Positions 9,273-19,686 of a DNA stretch of 64,000 nt are shown here, piece after piece. The notes below the pieces were generated by a model. It had not been told where the DNA came from and made no database searches. It saw only the letters and a program-made list of their open reading frames with translations. Where the stretch lies: assembly GCA_017590115.1 (NCBI GenBank), contig JAGGNK010010892.1, forward strand, positions 5,051,927 to 5,115,926. The letters run 5' to 3'. The DNA comes from Montifringilla adamsi. Taxonomy: Eukaryota; Chordata; Aves; Passeriformes; Passeridae. The position numbers and the translations under genes are program-made. Position 1 is the first letter of the stretch. Every line of letters begins with the position of its first letter.

Positions 9273-11555
9273 GCTTGAATTTCAGGGATGGGGATGTTTG
9301 GTGTTGTTGGGTGAAGTGTTTAATCAATTAATACTAAAGCTACTCAAGATTTCTGTGGTACTGGATGTTCTCTGCCCTTGGGGCTTCCAGTCTTTGAAGC
9401 TGTTATTACAGTAGCCTCTTATTTGGACAATAAAAACAACTAAATAGGGAGCTGGGTAGGCAGGGAGGAAAAATCTGCCTTGGCTTTGCAAGGCTCTCTG
9501 CATCAAGGCCTCTGGATACCCAAAAGTGAGATGTGCCAGCCCCAGGTGCCACCTCTGGGGTTAAATGGCTGTGATGTGATTTATTGGATGGAATCCCAAG
9601 GGGCTACCAGGCCACTCACTGTAATGTCTCAGGGAAAATAACAAAATTTTCAAGAAGCAGAACACATTAGCCAGATAAACATGCTGTTGCCTAAAAAAAA
9701 GTCCTTGTCTGCCCCAGCCCTCTCTGAGCTGGCTCTGTTCCTGCCCCTGGGGCAGCAGTTGATGGCTCTGTGATGCTTGTGCATATTATTTGTACTGATT
9801 GGAAACTGGATGTGGGAATGCACTGTAGAATCATGCCAGGCTGCCTGGAAAATGGGCTGTTCTTAGGAAAAACAGCCTCTGCAGTGTGTCTGTGGTGTAA
9901 GAGAGCTGTGGCTGTCAGACAAAGCTCTGCTTCTCTGCAGGTGACTGAGGCTTGAAAGGAGTGTCTGAACATGGCTTGGTCTGGGGCTGAGCCTGGCTCA
10001 GGCTGCTGCTCAGGGCTGCTGGCTGCTGCCTTCAGGGGACACAGACAGGCCAGGGAGGTGACATAGGGCCAGAGCCACCACCTGCAGGGCTGTGGGAATG
10101 GCTGCCACGCCCTGCCCTGGTGGGATCCGTCCCTGCCCACAGGGTAAAGGTGCTCCTCTGCCTCCTGTAAGGTGTGCCCTGGCTCAGGGGAGGTGTCCCA
10201 GCAGGGAGAGCAGCCCCGGGCTGTGCAGGGCGTCCCGAGGTTGGGGGATGAGGTTTGGGCAGAGTCTGTGTGTCCTTATCCCCAGCCTGACACCATCACA
10301 GCATCCTCTGCACTGGATTCCAGGAGAATTCCCGTTCCTCGGGAGCTCTGCCCTGCTGGAGCCTGGCACTGCTGACACAAACCCTGCTAGCTGCTTCTCC
10401 ACAGCACTCTGTGCTCTCTCTGTTCCCTCCTTCCACCTGCTCCTCCAAGGGGACCCCGGTCCTGCCAGCCAGCTCAGTCTGTTGCTATGGAAATTGTTGT
10501 CACAAATGAAGATTTCCCAGCACGGCAGTGGTGTTAAACCCAGACATTTGCATATGCCTCTGGCTCCGAGGGGATTCGGATCTCCTGGCTGAGCACAGGC
10601 AAGGATGAGGCTGCTTTCCTGTTTCCTGCTGTCCAGGGACACCCGAGGTGGCAGAGGGATCCTGAATGGGCAGCCAGGGAGCCCTTCCCAGTGCCTGTCT
10701 GCTGGAATGTGGGTCAGCAGCCAGTCCTGCAGCATCAGTGCCTCCTCCTCCTCCAAACACTCCAGCTTTCCTCTGAAGTGCCGTGCACAGAGCAGCAGTG
10801 TCAGCAGCCAGGAGAGAGAAGTCAGGGAAGAGCACTGGAAATAAATGTGCAGGGAGGGCAGCTGGAGAAGCCAAAGCTGCTGCTGGGGCTTACAGCCCCC
10901 TGGGCTCCCTGAGGGGACTAAAGCTTCCCCGTGGGAAGGGGTTTAGGGGGAACAGGAGTAATCCAAACATGGCATCTTCGCCTTCCTTCCCCCTAAGCAT
11001 TGCTAAGTTTAGCTGTGTTGCTTCCAAGAAGAACTGCTCAGCTAAATCCCAGGGCCTGGCTTTGAAAATTTCAGCACGTCCCCTGTACTGCAAAATCAAA
11101 GCCTCTTCCCTGCTGAATACACCTTTGATCAGAACTGTGAGAAATATTTGCAACCATGTGAAACTTGAATGATTTGGGGTTTCATTACACACTTGAAACT
11201 CAGACCATTTTCATCAAAGGCATTGCTAAAGTTCACCAACCCTCCAACAGAACCTTTGATGCTTTATGGCTCGCATTTTGTGTAAAACTCGCAGGTTTGC
11301 TGGACTTTTTATAAGTGAAACTAGCTGAAAGTGGCTTTGACTGCATTTTGAGAACAGACACTCATAGAAAAAGCAGCCAGACGAATTTTGTTGCCTTTAG
11401 AGCTGCTGCATGCTGTCATCTGGCAATAAAGGGTAATTCTGCTGAACCCAGCAGTCAGGGCTGTGGCTGTGGCTGCATGAGAAGGAGGCAGAGAGCACTG
11501 GTGTGGCTGTGCTCTGCCCTGCCCTCAGGGCTGGACATCCCATGGCAGCAGCAGG
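9273..11555. other. Unique sequence between the two copies of repeat G
   Basis: About 2.3 kb. The part from 9,970 to 10,920 is GC-richer and holds overlapping open frames of 124-190 codons on both strands, without domains. The part from 10,930 to 11,555 is of average composition. No transposon, RNA gene or splice-bounded exon was recognised. Confidence 0.35.
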
Positions 11556-11911
11556 GCTTGGTTGGTTTCGAAGGGTTTTTTTGTGGGTTTTTTTCCTGCC
11601 ACCCTGAAACTTTAGGAATGATGGGGTAGGAGACACAAGCAGTAAGGTGCTGGTTCTAGCAAATGGATGGTTCTGTAGTAAGAACAAAACTGAATATATG
11701 TAGGAGCTCTTGATAAACATCTGAACTCACACAGACATCCTAAAACCTTGTTGGGGCAAGCTTTACTGATATTAGTAAAGGAAATAGCCCCGATTCTTAC
11801 AGTGATGTTGCCTTCAACAATTAAAGGCCCCAGGGCTTCAGGGAATCTGTGCAAGAAAAGCTCCTCAACATATTTGTCACTCTCTCAAGATGCACCAAGG
11901 CCTTTATGAGG
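11556..11911 (-). repeat. Unclassified dispersed repeat G, copy 2
   Basis: Second copy of the repeat at 8,921-9,272, roughly 93-95% identical by eye over about 310 bp. The T-rich block at 11,575-11,600 corresponds to the A-rich tail on the minus strand. Sequence identity stops abruptly after ATGAGG on the right and just left of the T-rich block. This argues for separate insertion, or a duplication with replaced flanks, rather than a simple tandem array. The matching 80-codon minus-strand frame is at 11,612-11,854. No target-site duplication could be confirmed. Confidence 0.7.
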
Positions 11912-12144
11912 TCTGGATATTTCTCAGTGCCTTGCCTTGGGTCAGCCTTCCCCTGGAGCACTTAGGGAGGTCCCAGCTTCCAGAATGTGGGACTCCACAG
12001 AGAGAGTGACCTGTCCTTGTCCAGGTTCTGTCCTCAGCAGGTTATTTTATCATCTCCAAGGGTTCTGTTTCCCACAACATCACCCACTCCTTACTCTCTT
12101 GCTTAATCAGTAATTTTTGCACCTCCTTTCCCAGTCTGCCACAG

Positions 12145-12275
12145 TCAGAATCACATAGAATCAGGTTGGACAAAACCTTTGAGATCATGGAGTCAAACCT
12201 CTGAGCTAACACCTCCCTGTCAGCCAGACCCTGTCACTGAGTGCCACATCCAGGCTTTCCTCAAACACCTCCAGG
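12145..12275 (-). mobile_element. CR1: Diverged CR1 3' fragment
   Basis: The + strand shows AGAATCACATAGAATCAGGTTGGA, then CCTTTGAGATCATGGAGTCAAAC, a GCTAACACCTCCCTGTCAGCC-like block, and GTGCCACATCCAGGC...CACCTCCAGGGATG. This is the antisense order of an older CR1 subfamily (the type with 'gtgccacatccacgcg'). Minus strand, 5' truncated, worn. Confidence 0.82.
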
Positions 12276-13578
12276 GATGCCACCTTCCCTGCCATGGCCT
12301 GTGAGCTGGCTCCCTCTCCCTCTCTCTGGAAGTGAGGTTCCTTCTCAGATTGGCAGCCAGGAACAGCCTGCCTCCTCCCAGGAACAGCCTGGCCCAGGCA
12401 GGGAGGGGTTTCCCTGTTCCTCTGTCCCTGGAGGGGAAGGGTGACCTCTCACCAAGCACAAAATTCTCCAGAGCAGCACTGGAGAATTGTCCTGGTCCAG
12501 CTCAACTCCTGCTGCTGAGGAGCAGTGAGAGATGGGAGGGGGAAAGAAGTGATTTACACTAAAGGGACACAGTGAGTGATACATTAAGTTTGGAATAGAC
12601 CTCTAAGATTGAGTCCAGCCACAAAGCAGAAGGATAAATATTACATTTGCCATTTTCCCAGGCACTGGCTGTGAGTGTGTTGTATTTCCAAGCCGGTTCT
12701 CTCCTGCAGATCACTGGGATGTTCTGAGCAGCATTCCCCACCTGGAGGCATTTGCAAACCTTGAGAAGTCAGCAGCTAGAGCCTCTGCTACGTGTTTCTA
12801 TCTCCCCTTTTATTTTATGGATTTAACTTCCCTGTGTAAGAGCTAGAGCTTGGTTAGGGTTAACCCTTGGTGCAAAGGCACAGCCCTGATGAAACTGAAA
12901 TGATCTCTGCTCTTCTGGGTTGGAAAGAGCTGGGAGAGTTACACCTGCATTACATGTGTCTACCTGAGAAGGTTTTACATGTTTAGATACAAAATCTGAT
13001 CCAAATAAAACATAATCCTTGGCAAATCACCTGTGTGCCTGTGATAGAACAAATGCTGCCTGGGGCAAGTGCTGCTGGGGTGACACAAGGGATGCCAGAA
13101 GCATCCAGCACATTGTGCTTTCTGTTCTAGGTGACTTCTGGGCCACGAAATGTGACTTTTGGCAAGACTTCATTCTATTCCATAAGCCAAGTAGCAGGAC
13201 TTTGATTTAATGATGTGTGTGCTTAGCTTGAGTCCAAGTATCATGCTTTGAAATGCAGCATTGGGTTCCAAATGTGACCTGAAACGGTACCTCTGGTCCT
13301 GGTGGTGCTGGGAGGGCTCTGTTTGCTTCTTTCCCTCCCTTTTCCTGCAATTATTTGACCTCCTCACATCACACAAGGCTTCTTCTCTCCGGGAGAGCGC
13401 AGTGCGTCAGAGCAGATCCGAGCTCTCCTCTGGAGGGAGCAGAGCTGTAAAGCCCCAGGGAGCACAGCAGCAGAGTGGATGTCCTGGTTTGGGCTCTGCA
13501 TCACAAAACAAAGGATCTCTGACTTGGACAGGCTCCCCACCATGGCTTGCTCCTGTGAGAAAAGGCAGCTGTGGGATG
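12276..13578. other. Unique sequence, no gene seen
   Basis: About 1.3 kb. The first 200 bp are pyrimidine-rich and may include further worn CR1. The rest is unique with short open frames. A short TTAGGGTTAACCC motif near 12,855 is too short to be telomeric. Confidence 0.35.
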
Positions 13579-13583
13579 GCCAC

Positions 13584-13811
13584 TGTCCTAGATTGCAAGG
13601 TAATGTGTGTGTTCTATTGCCATTTGTCAGAGGTGGGGCAGGTGTCACCTGTGGGTCAGAATCACCCACTCCACTGGTCACATCCCCACGGGATAGGAGG
13701 TGCCTGAGAGCCCCTTAATTTCAAAATTATAACAATTCAGAGGGAGGAGGTTTTAATTTTCCATTTCAAGGGAGGCTCCTTAGCAGACACCTGTCTTTTC
13801 AAACCAAGACA
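13584..13811 (+). mobile_element. Solo LTR, family B copy 1 (short form)
   Basis: Starts TGTCCTAGATTG and ends CAAACCAAGACA, with a perfect 5-bp duplication GCCAC at 13,579-13,583 and 13,812-13,816. It is only 228 bp long, because the roughly 400-bp middle found in the copies at 31.4 and 55.3 kb is absent. It has the GGGTCAGAATCACCCACTCC middle also seen at 6,991. The 5-bp duplication differs from the 6 bp of families A and C. Confidence 0.92.
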
Positions 13812-13816
13812 GCCAC

Positions 13817-15038
13817 CATGGCCAGCTCCTCTGAGGAGTCACCCAGCACAGGCTGTGGAAAAAAAAGGGAGTGAGCGAGATTCCTGGGGGAACTGAAACC
13901 CCTTCACCTGCTTGTGGTGCTGCTAGCCCTGCTCAGGTGCTCTGGGGTCCTGTCACTAAACCCATCTCCCCCAGATGTGTCTGTGCAGCCAGCCCTCAGC
14001 ACCTCCAACGAGGACATCAGGGCCAGGACCGCCCTGTTGCTGTGTGAACACACAGAGCAGCCGGTTCCTCGTTTAGTGGAAGCAAAGCTGCACTGGTTCT
14101 GCCCCTAATCCCCTCAGGCTGACCCCTCAGGCTGTGCTGTGGGTGGCCATGGCTTTGTATGAAGCCAAAAATGTAGTAAATAAATAGCAAGTGAGTTGTA
14201 AGAGATACACCAGGTCTCACAAAAAGCAAATTCAAGGCTGAACTTGTTGAATCAATGCTGGAGCAGGAAGGGAATCTCATTGCTACCTTTGATCTCTCAG
14301 GGCATTGCATTCCTGGTGGATCCTGAGCTCACCTCCCCAGGGCTCAGAGGAGACAGATGGAAGCCAGGCCAATGGCGTGTTATGTGGACATGGCCAAAAG
14401 CTTTTCCTCTGGAGCCTTTGTGACTTTAAAAATGTGGGGAAAAAATATGAGAAATTACTCTCTGGCCACATCTGACCAAGTGCATTCCTGGCCCTACTTT
14501 TGTGTCTTGGAGATGCCCCATAAAGAATGAGGATTTGTAGCAGATGTCTGCACACACACACACATTAACACTGCACAAATATTATCATGGTGGTGTTTTT
14601 AAATGTGTGGAAGCAGGAACCAGACTGGCACAAATCGTTCTACAAATCTCAGAGCCTGGGGGGATGCAGGCAGCAGATGTGGAAGGAGAGGGAGGTCAGT
14701 TATTGCTGGTCAGGCTGGTCTGGAGCAGAGAGCTGCAGAGGAACAGGGTCACCTCAGGGTGCTGGCAGCAGGGATGTGAGGGTGTGAGGGGCTTTTAGCC
14801 CAGCAGAAGGGCAGAGAGCACAGTCTGACAGCCCATGGTGGCACCCAGGATGGATCCTGGGGCCCAGAACCCACACTAGCCCCTGCTGTTCCTGTGGCTG
14901 GGAGCTGAGCTGAGAGACCAGAGCCAGCACGGCCTGGCTGAGCTGCCTTCCTGCCACAGCCCAGCCAAAAGGTGGGAATTGGCCACGCAGGGCTGGGCGA
15001 GGAGGACAGGAGAACACAGCTGGGGAGCTGCAGAGGCA
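13817..15038. other. Unique sequence with a short (CA)7 run
   Basis: About 1.2 kb of unique DNA. A small microsatellite, (CA)7, is at 14,551-14,564. The segment from 14,620 to 15,038 is GC-richer with overlapping frames on both strands and no domain. No exon was recognised. Confidence 0.35.
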
Positions 15039-15044
15039 GGGAGA

Positions 15045-15381
15045 TGTGGACATGACAGTCTGGTCAGAGAAAGAGAAAGCCAGATAACCTTTCCCATTAA
15101 TTGGTCTGGGAAGTTTTAGGCAGGCAGAGAGAAAGAATGGTAAACAAATGGTAAACTATCTGCAGGTGGTGTTTTGTAGTAAGTTGTTTTTCTCATGTTT
15201 ACTGAAGGGTGTCTTCTTAATTAGCCAGTCATGTGAAATGTGTTGATTAAATGACCAATCAGGTGCACCTGTATCTCACCAGGGTATAAAAGCAGGGTTC
15301 CAACAAACTGCAGGCTTCTATCTTCTTAGCCTTCTGACCTAGAGGCCGTGTCACTTATCCATTCCTGACTCAGCAGTGACA
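15045..15381 (+). mobile_element. Solo LTR, family A copy 4 (diverged)
   Basis: Starts TGTGGACATGACAG and ends CAGCAGTGACA, with a perfect 6-bp duplication GGGAGA at 15,039-15,044 and 15,382-15,387. Blocks shared with the family A copy at 29,301 appear in order: GAGAGAAA...GTAAACAA, CTATCTGC, TGACCAATCA, CACCTGT and TAGCCTTCTGA. It keeps the clearest retroviral promoter in the window (CCAAT box and TATA box, listed separately). At 337 bp with a 6-bp duplication it fits a class II LTR. Only about 150 bp separate it from another family A LTR in the same orientation. Confidence 0.88.
15253..15291 (+). promoter_or_regulatory. LTR core promoter: CCAAT and TATA boxes
   Basis: Within the family A LTR at 15,045-15,381, CCAATCA lies at about 15,254-15,260. 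GTATAAAAG starts at 15,284, followed by a GC-containing start region. Spacing and order are those of a retroviral U3 core promoter. Whether it is still active cannot be told from sequence. Confidence 0.6.
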
Positions 15382-15529
15382 GGGAGAAGCTCAGGCATGC
15401 GGGAGGGAGCTGCTGGGGTGGTCCCGGGACAGCGGGTTCCAAGAAGGGCGCGAAGAGCTGTTGGAATCCAGCTCTGAAAACTGGGCCTGGGAGAGGATTT
15501 GTGAGAGCAGTTGTAGCCCAGAAGGTGCT

Positions 15530-15945
15530 TGTGGCATTCATGTTCTCTGAAAAAATTCCTTCACCCAGAATTTTTTTCCTGGGAAGCTGAGAAGCCTCAG
15601 AGAAAAGGAAAACAATTCTTATCTCATTTGCTTCTCCTGTGTTTTGCTCCTTTGGAATGTGTTTGGAGATTGTTTACCCACAGGTGATTGTTTCACTGGG
15701 TTCTGCTGTGAGTTGTTTTCACTCTTTGGCCAACCAGGGCCAGGCTGTGTCGGGACTCTGGAGAGAGTCACCAGTTTTCATTATTATCTTTTAGCATTGA
15801 GTAAGTATGTTTTCTGTATTCTTTAGTATAGTATAGTATTCTTTAATATAATATAGTATCATAAAGTAATAAATGAGCCTTCTGAGAACATGGAGTCAGA
15901 TTCATCATTCCTGCCTTCATGGGGGCGTTCCCTGCAAATACAAGA
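15530..15945 (+). mobile_element. Solo LTR, family A copy 1
   Basis: A 416-bp LTR, TGTGGCATTC to AATACAAGA, with a 6-bp duplication GGTGCT at 15,524-15,529 and 15,946-15,951. It aligns over its full length to the reverse complement of the copy at 34,929-35,356, including the CCTGGGAAGCTGAGAAGCCTC block and TTCATTATTATCTTTTAG. The poly(A) signal AATAAA is at 15,868-15,873. The TATAG/TATAT-rich stretch before it is unstable between copies. The last bases do not read exactly CA, so the right border may be off by two bases. Confidence 0.88.
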
Positions 15946-16010
15946 GGTGCTCAGTGCCATTTCCAGCCGGGGCTGTCCCAGCACAGTGGCCCCACACAGG
16001 CCTGCAGGTG

Positions 16011-16085
16011 CTGACACCATTCCCTGGGGAATGGAGACCTGGAAAACCTCGGTTTGCTTTCTCCTTGCAGCACAAACGGGAGAGG
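16011..16085. repeat. Short repeat I, copy 1
   Basis: About 75 bp beginning CTGACACCATTCCCTGG and containing GGAATGGAGACCTGG and GGTTTGCTTTCT. It is similar to 17,288-17,360 at roughly four of five positions. Flanks do not match. It may be a remnant of an unrecognised transposon. Confidence 0.6.
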
Positions 16086-17287
16086 GCAGGGAAACATCTT
16101 TGATGGGCTGCTCATACAGCGCTGTGTGATCCCATCTGTGGTGGTTCAGGGTGAGGCCACCCCGAGGGAAGCACAGCTTGTGGCTGGGCAGGTTTTGTGT
16201 GGGTGTGCACACAACGTGTGTGCAAACCATACGGCATGTGAGGGAAAGTCAGCACAGCATCGTCAGGAGGCTCCCTGAGACACATCCCCCTCCTCCTGCC
16301 AAGGGTTTGTGCCCTGCCTTATGGAAAGAAATTCAGCAGGAGCTCCAGGAAAAGCAGTGGGTCCACTGGGAGCAGAGCGCCTGTCAGACTTGGAAATTAA
16401 ATGGAAGCACGACAAATCTGGATTGTTCCTGCCAAAACCAACTTTCATTACTTTATAATTCAACATGTGTTACCAGCTCCTATTATTAGAAAGGCAAACT
16501 TCCTCCACTGTGGGAAGAGGCTGAGATGGAGCTTTCTAGCCCTCTGTAAGTTAATTACAGTACACATGTTAAAAGCAGCATCTGTCTTAGTCAATCTAGT
16601 TGATTATTGCAGCACTTTATTTTTAGTTGTTATCAAGGTGGAGGATGACACTGATATAAGTGGGGAGCTTTGCACAGATCTTGCTCAACCGTGTGTTCTC
16701 CAAAACCAGATCTGGTGGCTCTCCTCTCCTGGAGCAGGGCCAGCAAAGCCCTTGATGGACTTGTAGGAAAGGAGTCTGTGCAAAGTGCTTTGACTGTGGG
16801 GTTACATCAAAGATACCAAGGCCTGGCTGTGAAAATCAGCTGTGGAAATACCAGGGTTGGTGGCCCTTTCTGGTACTTTGGTGGCCAAAATCTTTGCTGC
16901 CTCACTTCTATTCTGAGCTCCCTCTGATGTAAATATTTCTGGCCTCGTGACTGAATGCTTTGATTTAACACATAACAGCTCCCCATTCATGCCTTGATGT
17001 CTAATTCTGCTGCTTGTGCTATTTCAACTTCTGGTCAATGTGTGAGTGCTAGGGTGATGCTGACAGGACCAACAAAAGCATGTCAGGTGGGTTTTCCTTG
17101 GGAGTATGGGAAGCTTCCCCTGGAAAAATGAGTGGTCTTGAGGCTCTGGCTGAAAGTTCAAAGTCTGGCAACAATTCCTCCCTGCTGCTTTAGGGCCAGT
17201 GAGCTCTTGTGATGTTGGTGCTGTGTAGGAGGTGTGGAATTAGGCATTTGGGGGTGTATTTGAGTGGTTTTGGCTGGGAGGCTGGCA

Positions 17288-17360
17288 CTGACACTGTTCC
17301 CTGTGGAATGGAGACCTGGGCAACCTTGGTTTGCTTTCTATTCACGGCACAAATGAGAAG
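17288..17360. repeat. Short repeat I, copy 2
   Basis: Second copy of the segment at 16,011-16,085, in the same orientation, about 1.28 kb downstream. The minus strand of both copies is open across the match and gives similar peptides, but no domain is recognised and the match is too short to classify. Confidence 0.6.
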
Positions 17361-17954
17361 AATCTGCCTCCTTCCCAAGCTAAAATGAACAGGTAAACAA
17401 GAAAGGAGAAATCCTGAAGAACACCCCCACACACACCCCTTCCATTTGGGTTTTGGAGCAGCAGCACTTGGAAAGCCCAAGGAATGAGCAGTGTGGGTCT
17501 GAGGGCAAGGACTGTCCCCAGGGATGCTCCTCCAGCACTTCACCTGGGATCTTATGGCCAGAAAACCTGTTCAGTGTGATGGAGAATGGAAGGAGTATGA
17601 ACAGACCCTCATCAAAATCAAACCAGTGCTACTCCTGGGTTTATTCCCAAAGGAACACTTCCAGAGCTTACTGAGCTGGTGTCAGGAAGTGCCTGAAGCT
17701 GCTCCCATCTCCCTGTGTGCGGTTTCTCGGAGTTGCTGCAGGTGCCAGCTGAGGATTTAGTGTGACAGACACCTCATGCAGCAGATCTGGTGCCTGTTAC
17801 CAGATCAAAAGGAATCTAAATGGCCTGACATCTCAGCGTCCTGTGGCAGCACAGCAGGCTGATGCTGTCTGATAAGAGAGCAAACTTCCCTGGCTTTTGT
17901 GCAAGGGCCATTACCAGTGTGGCTTCCTCACTCTTCTAATTTTTTTTTTTTTTT

Positions 17955-19317
17955 GGGTTTGCTCTTTATCTTCCCAGAATGACAGAACAAAATGTAGCTG
18001 GGAGAGTGATGCCTGACTTTTTACTGTAGGGTTGGATGTTAAATGTGCAAGGGTTATCAGAGAGAGAACATGATTCCTGGCGCGTCCTCAGCAGGATGAA
18101 ATCCCCACTTTTCCAGTGTCCTGGGCAGAGTGGGAGCTTCAGACAGAGTTTTTCTGGGAGACCCTCCCAGTGAGCCAGGAGGTACAGCAAGGACCCTCCT
18201 TGCTTTCTAAACTCCCTCTCGGGGGAGTTTAAAGGATTTTACAGGTGTGATTGAACCTTTGTGCTGCAAGAATAAGGATGACAAACCAGATATATTTATA
18301 TAAAAATAAATTATTAATTATGATAATGATTAGACTAAAAGATCTCAATCAGAATTACTACACAGGATAGGAGCTGTAACTATCAGTATAACATAAATTA
18401 TAACTATCAGTGTAACAGTGCACTGGTTTTGAAGCAATATTGAAGCAATTATATTGAAGATAGCAAAACCAATTATGAAGTAGATTAATGTCCCTCACCC
18501 AGACCAACACTCACAGGCAAATCTAACTCTGTTCTCCTCTCTCATCTGGGACCCCAGCAAGGAATTATGGTCCATGTGTGATGGAGGATGTGGGTTGATG
18601 TGGTAACAGGGGACCTTCTGCTGGGACCACAACTGAACATCATCCCCAGGTCACTTTGCAGACATGGGAGGGGAGAACAAACAGCTCAGGGGAGAAGAGA
18701 GGCTCTTTGGGTACTTCTGACTCAGCTGGAGCAGTGGCTCTTGAAATACTTTGAGAAGTGATCATGAAACACTTTGATGAGCCATGGGCTGGTTTCCAGA
18801 CAAAATGAAAAGAAATTAAACTTGTTGGGAGGGGAATTACTGTCCCTTGGGACACCAGCAATGTAAGACCAAGCAGCCCTGTCTCCTTTCTGTTTAAATT
18901 GGGCCTGGCCTGCACACAAAGGGTATCTGTGGGATCAGGAGCACAGGAACAGCTGGAGCAAAGCTGGAGCCGCTGTGTCCAGCTCCCACTGACCACTGAG
19001 GCAACGAGTTTATTCTGAGCCAATATGGTTGTGTGATGAGAGAGGACTATTCCTCAGTGGAAGATCACTTCCAAAGGTCACAGTTGCTGTGTGTTTACTC
19101 CCAGGAGGTCTGTGAAGCCACTCTGGCAGGGGGATGGAGAACACCATGTCCTGGCTCTCTGGGGGATGCTCCCACAGCCCTGCCCGGTGCCCCCTCACCC
19201 CGCTCTCCTGTGCCCACAGCCTTGTGACCTGAGCACCAGGGGAAGGTGCTGCTCCCCTGTCTCAGGGGCTCTGTGCTGGCCAGGGCTCCTGGGGGTGCCA
19301 GGCAGCAGCTGCTGGGG
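17955..19317. other. Unique sequence with an AT-rich block
   Basis: About 1.4 kb. The block 18,280-18,480 is strongly AT-rich, with the doubled motif ATAACTATCAGT (near 18,377 and 18,402). It resembles the interior of an AT-rich LTR, but no TG...CA ends with a duplication could be found. The rest is ordinary. A minus-strand frame of 127 codons at 18,640-19,023 has no domain. Confidence 0.35.
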
Positions 19318-19686
19318 GCTGTGTCTGTAATCTGTGTCTGTCTGGGGGCTCTGTTTAGGGGATCTGTATTTAGGGGACCCATGTTTGAGGGGAGCTGTGT
19401 TTGTTTGGGGGGCTGTGTTTGGGAACTGTGTCAGAGGCTGTGAGTGGGGGGCTGTGTTTGTTTGGGGGACTGTGTTTGGGGGGCTGTTTTTGTTTGGGGA
19501 CTAGGTTTGTCTGGGAGCTGTTTCGGGGGCTGTGTTTGAGGACTGTGTTTATTTGGGGGTTGTGTTTGGGGGGCTGTGTTTGAGGAGCTGTTTTTGTTTG
19601 GGGGCTGTGTCTGTTTGGGGGGCTGTGTTTGTTTGAGGGCTGTGTTTATCTGGGGATCTGTGTTTGTTTTGGGAGCTGTGTTTGCA
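19318..19686 (+). repeat. G/T-rich degenerate minisatellite
   Basis: About 370 bp made of imperfect copies of a roughly 20-30 bp unit built on GGGGGCTGTGTTTGTTT. C appears almost only in the GCTGTG core, and A is rare. The + strand carries many runs of four or more G and could form G-quadruplexes. Unit length varies and no unit is exactly conserved, so the array is old or decaying. The long minus-strand Pro/Gln/Thr-rich frame across it (19,431-19,856) is a by-product of the repeat. Confidence 0.88.

Larger units (their letters stand above)
15952..17939. other. Unique sequence with a short two-copy repeat
   Basis: About 2 kb. It contains two related 75-bp segments (listed separately). An AT-rich unique block at about 16,520-16,640, with TTAATTACAG and GTTGATTATTGC, looks like a homeodomain-site-rich conserved element. 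It ends in a T15 run at 17,940-17,954. Open frames up to 123 codons lack domains. Confidence 0.35.

Noticed and set aside
12840..12870. TTAGGGTTAACCC as an interstitial telomeric site
   Set aside because: Only about one unit in each direction, far too short.
18280..18480. AT-rich block as another solo LTR
   Set aside because: TG...CA ends with a matching duplication could not be found.
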